Of a stretch of 64,000 bases of DNA, positions 28,521 to 37,785 are shown in pieces; positions within the stretch are counted from its first letter, which is position 1; every line of letters starts with the position of its first letter. A model generated the notes under the pieces. The model worked only from the letters and a program-made list of their open reading frames with translations, searched no databases and was not told where the DNA came from. The stretch spans positions 1 to 64,000 of the forward strand of contig CAMZAE010000007.1 in assembly GCA_947304115.1 (NCBI GenBank). The letters are read 5' to 3'. The position numbers and the translations under genes were made by a program. The stretch comes from an uncultured Prevotellaceae bacterium. GTDB lineage: Bacteria; Bacteroidota; Bacteroidia; Bacteroidales; Bacteroidaceae.

Positions 28521-28889
28521 CTATTTAAAGTTTAAAACATCATCTATAAGTTTCTTCATGCTCTTTGTAAGCGGCTGGGCCTCAAGAGGGTGTCCATCTT
28601 TCCACGGATGGAAATGTGCTCCCAAACCATTATGGTCAGTCGTATGTATTTCAAAAATCTTTTTACCATCTGCCCCATATTTCCCTATGGCTTTCAAGCC
28701 TTTGCCTCCTTTGTTAAAGATGGCAAAAACAGAATTGGGACTATGACTTTCTTCTGGCAACTTTAAGGCTGCCTTAGGATTCTTCATCTCAAGAATCTTT
28801 ATGCCAGACTTTGTTACAAAAACAGTTTTCCATCTTCTGCCTGACTCTGAAGCTGTGGATTTACTTGCAAAACTTCCATTACCTCCCAT
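28521..28889 (-). CDS. Small polymorphic-toxin-like protein
   Basis: GSFASKSTASESGRRWKTV N-terminus and HTTDHNGLGAHFHPWKDG histidine motif; overlaps the DUF4417 ORF end. Confidence 0.45.
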   Translation of the reverse strand: MGGNGSFASKSTASESGRRWKTVFVTKSGIKILEMKNPKAALKLPEESHSPNSVFAIFNKGGKGLKAIGKYGADGKKIFEIHTTDHNGLGAHFHPWKDGHPLEAQPLTKSMKKLIDDVLNFK

Positions 28890-29604
28890 AACGCATATAG
28901 TTTAATCGTTCATTTTCAAAGAAAACACTAATTGACATATTCTCGCCAGGCATGATTGTACCGTAGCGAACAATAAGAGAAGGATGGAGAGTATTGCATG
29001 CGGCAGTATATCCTGTCATCCATAAGTACCTCGAAGCATCATGCTTCAAGATTCCTTTACAGTTGATAGCTATAACAGAATCGGTTGGCATAGAGGTCCA
29101 GCTATAACTATAGCTATCTGGCAGAGACCAAGTGACGTTTGGAATTGCATTTACATCATTTCGTTGAAGGTATGCCGTGAAAGCACTATTTGTATAGGCA
29201 CAGAAATAACGATCAACAGCAGACATCTCTACAAACTGTGACAAATCAGTACCTATTACAGAATCACACTTCTGGAAAAACTCCAAATACTTTTCCGGAT
29301 TACGCAGAACTCTAAGAAATAGGGAATCATCTATGTAGAAATGTACTGCACAATGATAATCCTTATTGGCATAGGCTTCATTGAAAGGAACCAACCTTGT
29401 AGGTGGCTCTCCACAATAAGGAGCCAGAACCGGCAAAGGGGTCGAACAGAATGTAGGCCAATTGCCATACAAATCACTATGGAAGAGTTCTTCTGGGTTA
29501 ATAGAGAACTCTTTCCGTTCTTTTTTCCTTTTACCCTTTCGGGCGGGAGATGAGGAGGTTTCTATTATGTCCTCATATCCGGGAAATAATAATCTATCTT
29601 TCAT
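28879..29604 (-). CDS. DUF4417 family protein
   Basis: YHCAVHFYIDDSLF...VIGTDLSQFVEM...NVTWSLPDSYSYSWTSMPTDSVIAINCKG. Confidence 0.75.
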   Translation of the reverse strand: MKDRLLFPGYEDIIETSSSPARKGKRKKERKEFSINPEELFHSDLYGNWPTFCSTPLPVLAPYCGEPPTRLVPFNEAYANKDYHCAVHFYIDDSLFLRVLRNPEKYLEFFQKCDSVIGTDLSQFVEMSAVDRYFCAYTNSAFTAYLQRNDVNAIPNVTWSLPDSYSYSWTSMPTDSVIAINCKGILKHDASRYLWMTGYTAACNTLHPSLIVRYGTIMPGENMSISVFFENERLNYMRYGR

Positions 29605-29688
29605 TTTGAAATAGAGTTATTATGTTAATAAATTGTAAATGTAATCCCGATATGAGAACCAAAATGTGCAACTTTAAGATTAATTACT

Positions 29689-29797
29689 TAATTTTGCAGT
29701 GGACTAAGAGATTCCCTAAATTCTGTGGCAACTCGGAATGTCTATCGGGAAACTATCCTATGAGTCCTGTGCTACCGCTAATAGTGCAGGACTTTTT
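29689..29797 (+). ncRNA. Candidate ~95-nt intergenic sRNA
   Basis: TAATTTTG -7 box (29689-29696) and AGTCCTG...CAGGACT hairpin (29763-29793) followed by TTTT; no credible ORF. Confidence 0.5.
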
Positions 29798-30156
29798 CGT
29801 TACCTTACTCTGTTATATTTCTTTCTGCATATACATGCCCTCCTTAGATTAAAATCATTATGGTATAAACAATATATGTTGTCTTCTTTTGTTGTGCAAA
29901 AGTACACATTTTATAAGAAGTGTACAAATAATCTTCTCAAAAAAACAGAACAAAAACTAAACTCTTTTTCATGCATCCGGAAATCTCCAAAAATCTCCAA
30001 AAATCCACCAAAGGTACAGATAAGCGACACCCTACCCTTTAACTATAAACCGAGATTAACCACCTTGTTCTCTACACTTCGCCTTTCCTGTTTTCTTTTC
30101 AGTCAAGAATTCAATAAGTTACCGAGATGTTTTACGCTTCGTAATGATGACTTTTG

Positions 30157-30208
30157 CACCTTTTTGAGATTTTTGACCTGTCACATCTTACACCTTTTTG
30201 AGATTTTG
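30157..30208. repeat. Direct repeat CACCTTTTTGAGATTTT, two copies 34 bp apart
   Basis: 30157-30174 and 30191-30208. Confidence 0.7.
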
Positions 30209-30286
30209 TACAAGGATGGGCAACAAATTATTGGTACAACAAAGAAAATTATGAATTAGGAGCTATGAATTATGAATTAAATGTCG

Positions 30287-30294
30287 TACTTTTG
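30287..30294 (+). promoter_or_regulatory. -7 box TACTTTTG upstream of phoH
   Basis: TAnnTTTG 18 bp upstream of the ATG. Confidence 0.55.
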
Positions 30295-30311
30295 CATTAA
30301 AATACTGGCGA

Positions 30312-31292
30312 ATGATAGAAAAGCACATTCTTATCGAGGACATCGATCCCTTGTTGCTGTATGGCGTGAACAACATCAATATGCAGATGCTGAAGGCACT
30401 CTACCCGAAGCTTCGCATCGTGGCACGCGGCAACGTCATCCACGTCATGGGCGACGAGCTTGAGATGTGCGCTTTCGAGGAAATCGTGGCGAAGCTCCAG
30501 AAGCACATCAGCAAATACAACAGCCTGACGGAAGAAGAACTCCTGCACATCACGCGGGGCGAGCGCTCCGAGCGGGAGGGGGTGGAAGGTGCGATTGTCT
30601 ATAGCGTCACGGGCAGGCCTATCTGCGCCCGCACCACCAATCAGCAGGCACTCGTCAAAGCCTATCAGGAGAACGACCTCGTCTTTGCCGTCGGGCCTGC
30701 TGGCTCAGGAAAGACCTACACCAGCATTGCCCTCGCGGTTCGTGCCCTCAAGAACAAGGAGATTCGTCGCATCGTCTTGTCGCGACCGGCAGTAGAGGCT
30801 GGCGAGAAGCTTGGCTTCCTTCCTGGCGACATGAAGGAGAAGATAGATCCCTATCTCCAGCCGCTTTATGATGCCCTGGAGGACATGATTCCCACCCAGA
30901 AGCTGCGTGAAATGATGGAGCAGAACGTTATTCAGATTGCGCCGCTGGCTTTCATGCGAGGCAGGACATTGAGCGACGCAGTCGTCATCCTCGACGAAGC
31001 TCAGAACACCACCTCTGCCCAATTGAAGATGTTCCTCACCCGCATGGGCATGAACACCAAGATGATTGTGACGGGCGACACCACGCAAATCGACCTCCCC
31101 CACAACGTCCGCTCCGGCCTTATCGAAGCCCTTGGCCTCCTCAAGGACGTGAAAGGCATCGGTTTCATCGAGCTTACAAAGAAGGACATCGTGCGCCACA
31201 AGCTCGTGACAAGGATTGTCGAGGCCTATGAGAAAAGCGTCCAAGCCTCCCCAGATGCCTCCAAAGGAGGGGAGAACCAAATCGCCAAATAA
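30312..31292 (+). CDS. phoH: PhoH family protein (ATPase)
   Basis: VGPAGSGKTYTSIALAVRAL, VEAGEKLGFLPGDMKEKIDPYLQPLYDAL, ILDEAQNTT. Confidence 0.95.
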   Translation: MIEKHILIEDIDPLLLYGVNNINMQMLKALYPKLRIVARGNVIHVMGDELEMCAFEEIVAKLQKHISKYNSLTEEELLHITRGERSEREGVEGAIVYSVTGRPICARTTNQQALVKAYQENDLVFAVGPAGSGKTYTSIALAVRALKNKEIRRIVLSRPAVEAGEKLGFLPGDMKEKIDPYLQPLYDALEDMIPTQKLREMMEQNVIQIAPLAFMRGRTLSDAVVILDEAQNTTSAQLKMFLTRMGMNTKMIVTGDTTQIDLPHNVRSGLIEALGLLKDVKGIGFIELTKKDIVRHKLVTRIVEAYEKSVQASPDASKGGENQIAK

Positions 31293-31340
31293 TACGTAAA
31301 TAAATAGTAATTCGTAAATCGTCAAATAGTAAATGATATT

Positions 31341-32288
31341 ATGAGTGCTCTAACAAGAACCGATTTCAACCTGCCAGGGCAGGTGAGTGTCTATCACGGC
31401 AAGGTGCGCGACGTCTATAACATCAACGACGACCTGATGGTGATGGTTGCTACCGACCGCATCTCGGCCTTCGATGTTATTCTGCCGAAAGGCATCCCCT
31501 TCAAGGGACAGGTGCTTAACCAAATCGCCGCTTCCTTCCTGGATGCGACGGCGGACATCGTGCCCAACTGGAAGCTCGCAACACCCGACCCGATGGTGAC
31601 TGTCGGCCTCAAGGCTGAAGGTTTCCGCGTCGAGATGATTATCCGAGGCTACCTGACTGGCTCTGCCTGGCGCGAGTACAAGGCAGGCTGCCGTGAGTTT
31701 TGCGGCGTCAAATTGCCCGATGGAATGCGGGAAAACGAGCGTTTCCCAGAACCCATCATCACCCCGACGACCAAAGCGGAGGAAGGTCACGACGAGAACA
31801 TATCTGCTGAGGAAATCGTCCGTCAGGGATTGGTCAGCAAGGAGGATTGGGAGACGATGGTGAAGTACACGAAGGCCCTCTTCCAACGCGGTACGGAGAT
31901 TGCCGCCTCGAAAGGTCTCATCCTCGTTGATACCAAGTATGAGTTTGGCAAGCGCGACGGCAAAGTCATCCTCATTGACGAGATTCATACGCCCGACAGC
32001 AGCCGTTACTTCTATGCCGACGGCTACGAGGAGAAGTTCAAGAAGGGCGAGCCGCAGAAACAACTCTCGAAGGAGTTCGTACGCCAGTGGCTTATCGAGC
32101 ACAACTTTATGAATCAGCCAGGGCAGGTAATGCCTGAAATTACCGATGAATACGCACAAAATGTTGCCGACCGCTACATAGAACTTTATGAGCACATCGT
32201 AGGGAAGAAGTTCGTGCCTGCCGATGATGAAGGCGACCTTGCGGCCCGAATAGAAAGGAACGTGACAAAGTGGCTGAAACAACAATAA
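31341..32288 (+). CDS. purC: Phosphoribosylaminoimidazolesuccinocarboxamide synthase
   Basis: [43 protein letters not shown]. Confidence 0.96.
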   Translation: MSALTRTDFNLPGQVSVYHGKVRDVYNINDDLMVMVATDRISAFDVILPKGIPFKGQVLNQIAASFLDATADIVPNWKLATPDPMVTVGLKAEGFRVEMIIRGYLTGSAWREYKAGCREFCGVKLPDGMRENERFPEPIITPTTKAEEGHDENISAEEIVRQGLVSKEDWETMVKYTKALFQRGTEIAASKGLILVDTKYEFGKRDGKVILIDEIHTPDSSRYFYADGYEEKFKKGEPQKQLSKEFVRQWLIEHNFMNQPGQVMPEITDEYAQNVADRYIELYEHIVGKKFVPADDEGDLAARIERNVTKWLKQQ

Positions 32289-33007
32289 AGGGGCAAGGAG
32301 CAAGGGGCAAGGAGCGAGAAACAATACGGTCAATGTTCGACCGTATCGCACCTACCTACGACAAACTCAATCACATGCTCTCTTTGGGCATCGACCGTCG
32401 TTGGAGACGCTCTGCCGTTGATGCTTTAGGCAGGTTTAACCCGCAAAAGATTCTTGATATCGCAACGGGAACGGGCGACTTCGCTTTGCTTCTTGCCAAA
32501 CGCATCAAGCCGCAGCAAATCACGGGAGCAGATATCAGCGAAGGCATGATGGCTGTCGGGCGCGAGAAGGTCAAGGAGGCGGGCTTGCAGGACGTTATCT
32601 CTTTTCAGTGGGAAGACTGCACAAAGCTCTCCTTCCCCGACGGAATGTTCGATGCCGTCACGTCTGCCTACGGCGTGCGCAACTTCCACGACCTTGACGC
32701 GGGGCTTCGCGAGATGTATCGTGTCCTTCGTCCTGGCGGACACCTGCTCATCGTTGAACTTACGCCACCGCCCGGTTTTCCGATGAAGCAACTGTTTTGG
32801 CTTTATGCCCACGTCGTGATGCCCCTCGTCGGCCGCTTCATCAGTCACGACAACAGTGCCTACACTTACCTGCCAGCATCGATGGAAGCCTTTCCGCAGG
32901 CAGAGCAGATGGAGGGTATCCTTCGCAAGGTAGGTTTCTCCGAAGTGGAATGGAAACGCTTCACCTTTGGCATCAGCACAATGTACCTGGCAGAAAAGCA
33001 ACCATAG
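32270..33007 (+). CDS. menG: Demethylmenaquinone methyltransferase
   Basis: [40 protein letters not shown]; possible GTG start. Confidence 0.95.
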   Translation: MAETTIKGQGARGKERETIRSMFDRIAPTYDKLNHMLSLGIDRRWRRSAVDALGRFNPQKILDIATGTGDFALLLAKRIKPQQITGADISEGMMAVGREKVKEAGLQDVISFQWEDCTKLSFPDGMFDAVTSAYGVRNFHDLDAGLREMYRVLRPGGHLLIVELTPPPGFPMKQLFWLYAHVVMPLVGRFISHDNSAYTYLPASMEAFPQAEQMEGILRKVGFSEVEWKRFTFGISTMYLAEKQP

Positions 33008-33128
33008 CTTTCGGCAAAACTCGCTGTAGGGAGATGGGCAACGCACCGTGCCACACTTTTCAAGGACACACTTCAAGAGATATTTGCAAAAAGCAGGCAG
33101 GGATGCATCATATTGGATAGATATTTCA

Positions 33129-33137
33129 TATCTTTGC
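33129..33137 (+). promoter_or_regulatory. -7 box TATCTTTGC upstream of aroE
   Basis: TAnnTTTG consensus ~32 bp upstream of the ATG. Confidence 0.55.
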
Positions 33138-33168
33138 ACTCAAAAGCGTAAAAAACAGATTATCGGCA

Positions 33169-33963
33169 ATGGATACATACGGCATCATAGGTTTCCCTTT
33201 GGGACACAGCTTCAGCAGAAGCTTCTTCACGGAGAAGTTCGCACGCGAGGGCATCGACGCGCAGTACCTTAACTTCGAGATTCCCGACGTGGCAATGCTC
33301 AAGGATGTGCTTCGGGACAATCCAGAGCTGCGAGGGCTTAACGTCACTTTGCCCCACAAGCAGGCTGTCATTCCGTTGCTCGACGAGCTGAGCGACGAGG
33401 CACGGGAGATAGGGGCGGTCAATGTGATTAAAATTTCACAATTGGACAATTTCACAATTGGACAATTGCCAGACGATAAAATCGTCAAGTTGTCAAATGG
33501 TAAAATTGTCAAATTAAAGGGTTTCAACAGCGACATCGTCGGGTTCACAGAAAGCATAAAGCCATTGTTGCTGCCACACCACAAGAAGGCTTTGGTATTA
33601 GGCACAGGCGGAGCAAGCAAGGCGATATGTGTAGGGCTTAAACGGTTGGGGTTGGAGTGGAAATACGTAAGTCGCACCCCTTGCGAAGGCATGATAACCT
33701 ACGAGGACATCACCTCGGAGACATTACAAGAATATACCGTCATTGTCAACTGCAGTCCCGTCGGGATGTTCCCAAAAGTCAACGAAGCCCCAGCCATTCC
33801 TTACGAACATCTTTCTGCAAGACACCTTCTCTTCGATTGTGTCTATAATCCAGAAGACACCCTCTTTATGCAAAAGGGTAGGGCGCAGGGTGCAAAAGTA
33901 AAAAATGGCTTGGAGATGTTGCATCTTCAAGCCATTGTCAGTTGGAAATTTTGGAACGGGTAG
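33169..33963 (+). CDS. aroE: Shikimate dehydrogenase
   Basis: GFPLGHSFSRSFF, LNVTLPHKQAVIP, GTGGASKAI. Confidence 0.95.
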   Translation: MDTYGIIGFPLGHSFSRSFFTEKFAREGIDAQYLNFEIPDVAMLKDVLRDNPELRGLNVTLPHKQAVIPLLDELSDEAREIGAVNVIKISQLDNFTIGQLPDDKIVKLSNGKIVKLKGFNSDIVGFTESIKPLLLPHHKKALVLGTGGASKAICVGLKRLGLEWKYVSRTPCEGMITYEDITSETLQEYTVIVNCSPVGMFPKVNEAPAIPYEHLSARHLLFDCVYNPEDTLFMQKGRAQGAKVKNGLEMLHLQAIVSWKFWNG

Positions 33964-33964
33964 T

Positions 33965-36049
33965 TTACCTTACCGCAACCTTTCTTCCTTTCATTATATA
34001 AATGCCCTTTGTCAATTTGCCATTGGCCATTTGACGACCGCTCAGGTCATAGACACTTCCTTCGTCAATGGGAGAGAGCTTTGGGGTGGGGCCTTCAATG
34101 CCCACAGATGTACCCTCATCTACGATATAGACATCAATGGTCGGATTGTTCAGGTTGGCATCTGCTGTGGAAAAAGATGTGGATTTCGTGTTCAAGTCGG
34201 AAACAACCAATGTCTGTTCACCACTGAACACAGCCGACTGGCCCCCTTCGGTTGTCACCGTTGCTCCCCAGCCGGCTGGGGTGTATATCCTATAGCCCGT
34301 GATGATATATTCGCCAGAAACACTGATGGTGAACGTTCTGTCCCTGGCCAGATTAAAATTTGTGGTGTTGAAGCCATTGTTGGCATTGTTGCTAATCGTT
34401 ATAATGGGAGCAGGTTCTGCAGAAACCCATTCTTTTGCGGCCCAGCCCCTGCCAACAGCCACTTCGCTGCCACCCTGATAGAAGGTTCCAGAGACACCGT
34501 TTTTATAGGTGACAGTGATTGTCTTGTCCTCTTCATCAGGTTGAGGCATCTCACCAGGCGTGAAGAGTCCCTCGATGCGCACTTCGCCGTCAATGTAGGA
34601 GGCAGGGATGGTATATTCGTGCGTTATCTTGTCGAAGGAAGAGGCGGGGATGGTGACGCTCCTGTACTGGCGGTTGTCGCGCACATACTCTGAGCCGTCT
34701 AAATTATAGCCGTGGGTAATCACAACGCCTGTGTAGGTGAAGTCAGGTGCCGGCACCATCTTGATTTTGACAGCCTGGCCGAAGGGTATGGGCGCATCGC
34801 TCAGGGCAGTGCCTTCTGGTGTCAGGACATCGCCGTTGAGCTGGTTGGCAGAGATAGACACGTTGCTCTCGTGAACATTCAGCAGCACATCTGCCACCGC
34901 ACCGCCATTGGCTGTGAGGAGGTTGTTGGCATTGTCGTTGCCGCCTGCGTCGGCACAGTCCCAGTCCACCTTGAGGCGCATACGGTAGATGCCTGGCTGT
35001 GTGCCTTCGGGAACAGTGAAAGCAGGACAGGTGATAACGCCGTTCACAACGCTGTTGCCGTTGGTCTGGGCGATGCCGTTGCTGTTGTAGCCGCTGAGGA
35101 AGGTGTAGCTCACCAGTTCGCTGCCTTCTGCGGCCCCGTTGTTTGCAATGACGGGCACGAACTGTCCGTCATTGTCCCAATCGACATAGACGTAGCCACT
35201 CATCCATGCGCCCTTGTAGGTCATCTTGACGGTGACTTCGCCGCCTGCCTTGGCAAACACCGTTGCACTTTCTGTAAGGTTGTTGTAAACGGTAGCTGTC
35301 GGTACGGTCACATCCTTCGAAAGCTCGTCAGTAGAAGTGAAGGAAAGCTTGTTGAGTGCACGGTCGGTACGGGTGGGAGTCTGATTGGAATCGAAGTTCA
35401 GCGGATAGTTGATGACCTGATAACGGGGCTTGGGGCTGTCCGAAACCTCGATGTCATCAATATAGGCAATGAAGTCGGAGGTACGCAAATGGGGCGATGC
35501 CAGGTCTGGCACAACAACAAAGCTGTGGACATCCACCGACTCATTGGTTGTGATGGGGAAGACGAGGTCGTTCCACTGCCCCTGGGTGGACAAGGAGGCC
35601 GTCACCCAGAACTGTTCGGTCTCGGGTTTCTGATATTCCCAGTCGTGGCGCTTGCCCAAACCTATCAGCATGACAACGCCTCCTTCGCCCTCTGGCTTGT
35701 TGACCAGCACATGAACATACTTTTTGCTGGTGCCCAGGCAGAAAGGCTCGTTGAGGTCAATGCGTGCGCCAAAGGTGTTGCTGCCGAAACGTGAACGCTG
35801 TACGGCCAGCACATTCTCGCTGGCGTTTGTTGCCACTCCAGGAGCGTCTTTTTCCTCCATATCGGGGTTTGCTGTCAGGGCCACGAACTTACTGCCGTCG
35901 AGGATACCCGTCCGGAAAGGCGACTGCTCCCAAGTGTCATAGACGCCAAGGTTGCGATACTCGTCCGTATTCTCGAATGTGATATGCTGTGCGAATGCCA
36001 AAGAAGGAAGCAAGGCAAACACAAAGGATAATATATGATTCGTTTTCAT
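33965..36049 (-). CDS. Large secreted protein with GEVED-like domain and C-terminal sorting tail
   Basis: Signal peptide; YVYVDWDNDGQF and GIYRMRLKVDWDCADAGGNDNANN; tail VYDLSGRQMANGKLTKGIYIMKGRKVAVR. Confidence 0.7.
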   Translation of the reverse strand: MKTNHILSFVFALLPSLAFAQHITFENTDEYRNLGVYDTWEQSPFRTGILDGSKFVALTANPDMEEKDAPGVATNASENVLAVQRSRFGSNTFGARIDLNEPFCLGTSKKYVHVLVNKPEGEGGVVMLIGLGKRHDWEYQKPETEQFWVTASLSTQGQWNDLVFPITTNESVDVHSFVVVPDLASPHLRTSDFIAYIDDIEVSDSPKPRYQVINYPLNFDSNQTPTRTDRALNKLSFTSTDELSKDVTVPTATVYNNLTESATVFAKAGGEVTVKMTYKGAWMSGYVYVDWDNDGQFVPVIANNGAAEGSELVSYTFLSGYNSNGIAQTNGNSVVNGVITCPAFTVPEGTQPGIYRMRLKVDWDCADAGGNDNANNLLTANGGAVADVLLNVHESNVSISANQLNGDVLTPEGTALSDAPIPFGQAVKIKMVPAPDFTYTGVVITHGYNLDGSEYVRDNRQYRSVTIPASSFDKITHEYTIPASYIDGEVRIEGLFTPGEMPQPDEEDKTITVTYKNGVSGTFYQGGSEVAVGRGWAAKEWVSAEPAPIITISNNANNGFNTTNFNLARDRTFTISVSGEYIITGYRIYTPAGWGATVTTEGGQSAVFSGEQTLVVSDLNTKSTSFSTADANLNNPTIDVYIVDEGTSVGIEGPTPKLSPIDEGSVYDLSGRQMANGKLTKGIYIMKGRKVAVR

Positions 36050-36088
36050 AATGGTACTCTTTAACTTTCAAATTTCAACTATCAACTC

Positions 36089-37573
36089 TCAATATACCGA
36101 CAGTGTGTGCAGCGTGGGACAGGAGCGGCTGTTCTCGATGGTAATACGCATGTAGCGCGCCTGGACGCCGCTGTATGTGCTGGTGCTGTTGTTCAGAGGC
36201 ACGATGCGCTTGTAGCCTACGGTTGTGGTCGTGGTAGCGCACTTTGTCCAAGAACTGCCGTCGAGACTGGTCTCTATGCTGAACTTGCGGATGCGCTGCC
36301 CCAGCTTGATGTACTCCATCAGCATCACGTAGTGCAACGTCTGCGTCTCTGCCCACTCCACATTGATAGTGGCCGTGTGTTCGCCGTCGTTGGTGGCCCA
36401 ATAGGTGTCCTTGTCTCCGTCTGTCAGGTTGCTGACTTCGTAGTTTCGTGCCGAGCCTGCTGTGCGTGTGGTGGATGCCGTTACGGAAGCGGCGTCGGCC
36501 ATCAAGTCTGTGCCGAGACGTTCTTGGAGCATCGTTCCTAATTGTTGAAGCACTGTCACGTCAGCCTGTGGTAACTCGCCAGCCTGGTCGGGCGGGAAGT
36601 TAAGGATGAGGGTGGCATTGCGGCCAACGGTCTCCAGGTAGATTTTGAACAGGGCCTCTGCACTCTTGGGACTCTCGCCGCTGTGCCAGAACCAGCCTTT
36701 GTCTGTGGCCTTGGCATCGCTCTCGCCGGCGCGCCACTTCCATTGGTTCTCGTTGCCGCTCTCGCCGTAGCCCATGGCCCAGTTGGTCTCGCCTGCCCAG
36801 CCAGCCTCGTTGCCGATCCAGCGGGCTTCATCGCCCACGCCCCAGATGACGCAGTTAGGGGCAATGGCATGAACCGTGTCGCGCAGGTTGGGAATGTCGT
36901 AGTAGGAAGAGGCATCGGAGATGGTGCGCTTGGTGTTGGCACCGCCGTAGTAGCCGGCATGGTCGCTGCCAGTGGCACCGTCGAACCACATCTCGAACTG
37001 GTCGCTGCCATACTTTGCAAGCTCCAGACATTGTGGCAGGAACACCTTGTTTACATAGTTGCTGGTGCCGTCGCCCCAGTAGGCACTGTTCAAGTCCCAG
37101 GGTGAGACATAAAAGCCGTACTTCATATCCAGGTCGCGAGCGGCTTCTGAGAACGCCTGTGGGATGTTGGTGTTACGTCCGTTCTCATTGCCTGCATTCA
37201 CGATGCTGTGCGTGGTCGTGGCGGTAGGCCAGAGGCAAAAACCGTCGTGATGTTTCACTACGGCAATACCGCCTTTCATGCCTGCTGCCTTGACTGCTTC
37301 GAGCCATTGGCGCGGATTAGGAACTTTGGTCGGCGCGAACTTACTTTCCGCCTCGCTGCCATTGCCCCACTCGGCATTGGTGAACGTGTTCATGCCGAAA
37401 TGGAAGAAGGCATAGAACTCCGTTTCCTGCCACAGCAGTTGGCGTTGGCTCGGCACAGGATGGACAGGAGCAGGCTCGTTGTCGGGATTCGGCAGCGTCT
37501 CATTATTGAGCTGCCCGTTGACAGCGATGCTGAACGCCAGCATCGTCATCGTAAAGAAAACATGTCTTCTCAT
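36089..37573 (-). CDS. GH29 alpha-L-fucosidase with C-terminal discoidin-like domain
   Basis: FYAFFHFGMNTFTNAEWGNG, VVKHHDGFCLWPT, DQFEMWFDGATG; F5/8-type C-terminus. Confidence 0.92.
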   Translation of the reverse strand: MRRHVFFTMTMLAFSIAVNGQLNNETLPNPDNEPAPVHPVPSQRQLLWQETEFYAFFHFGMNTFTNAEWGNGSEAESKFAPTKVPNPRQWLEAVKAAGMKGGIAVVKHHDGFCLWPTATTTHSIVNAGNENGRNTNIPQAFSEAARDLDMKYGFYVSPWDLNSAYWGDGTSNYVNKVFLPQCLELAKYGSDQFEMWFDGATGSDHAGYYGGANTKRTISDASSYYDIPNLRDTVHAIAPNCVIWGVGDEARWIGNEAGWAGETNWAMGYGESGNENQWKWRAGESDAKATDKGWFWHSGESPKSAEALFKIYLETVGRNATLILNFPPDQAGELPQADVTVLQQLGTMLQERLGTDLMADAASVTASTTRTAGSARNYEVSNLTDGDKDTYWATNDGEHTATINVEWAETQTLHYVMLMEYIKLGQRIRKFSIETSLDGSSWTKCATTTTTVGYKRIVPLNNSTSTYSGVQARYMRITIENSRSCPTLHTLSVY

Positions 37574-37701
37574 GGTAATGAATGGTTATTGAATGATTGG
37601 TTTTGTATCATCGTAAGAGGGAAACGCACGGCGGCATCCTGAGCCATTATTGGCACAGGATGCCGTCGGTATTTTGGGGCTTCCTTGTTTGACCGCTTAG
37701 C

Positions 37702-37743
37702 GTATGTATGTATGTATGTATGTATGTATGTATGTATGTATGT
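37702..37743. repeat. (GTAT)n tetranucleotide microsatellite, about 10.5 copies
   Basis: Uninterrupted gtatgtatg run. Confidence 0.97.
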
Positions 37744-37785
37744 GCGAGGCATACATAATTATTAGTTCACGCATAACTTGTCGTT

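Noticed and set aside
29622-30259. Short plus-strand ORFs between DUF4417 and phoH
   Set aside because: AT-rich, no coding signature; overlaps the sRNA-like terminator and direct repeats.
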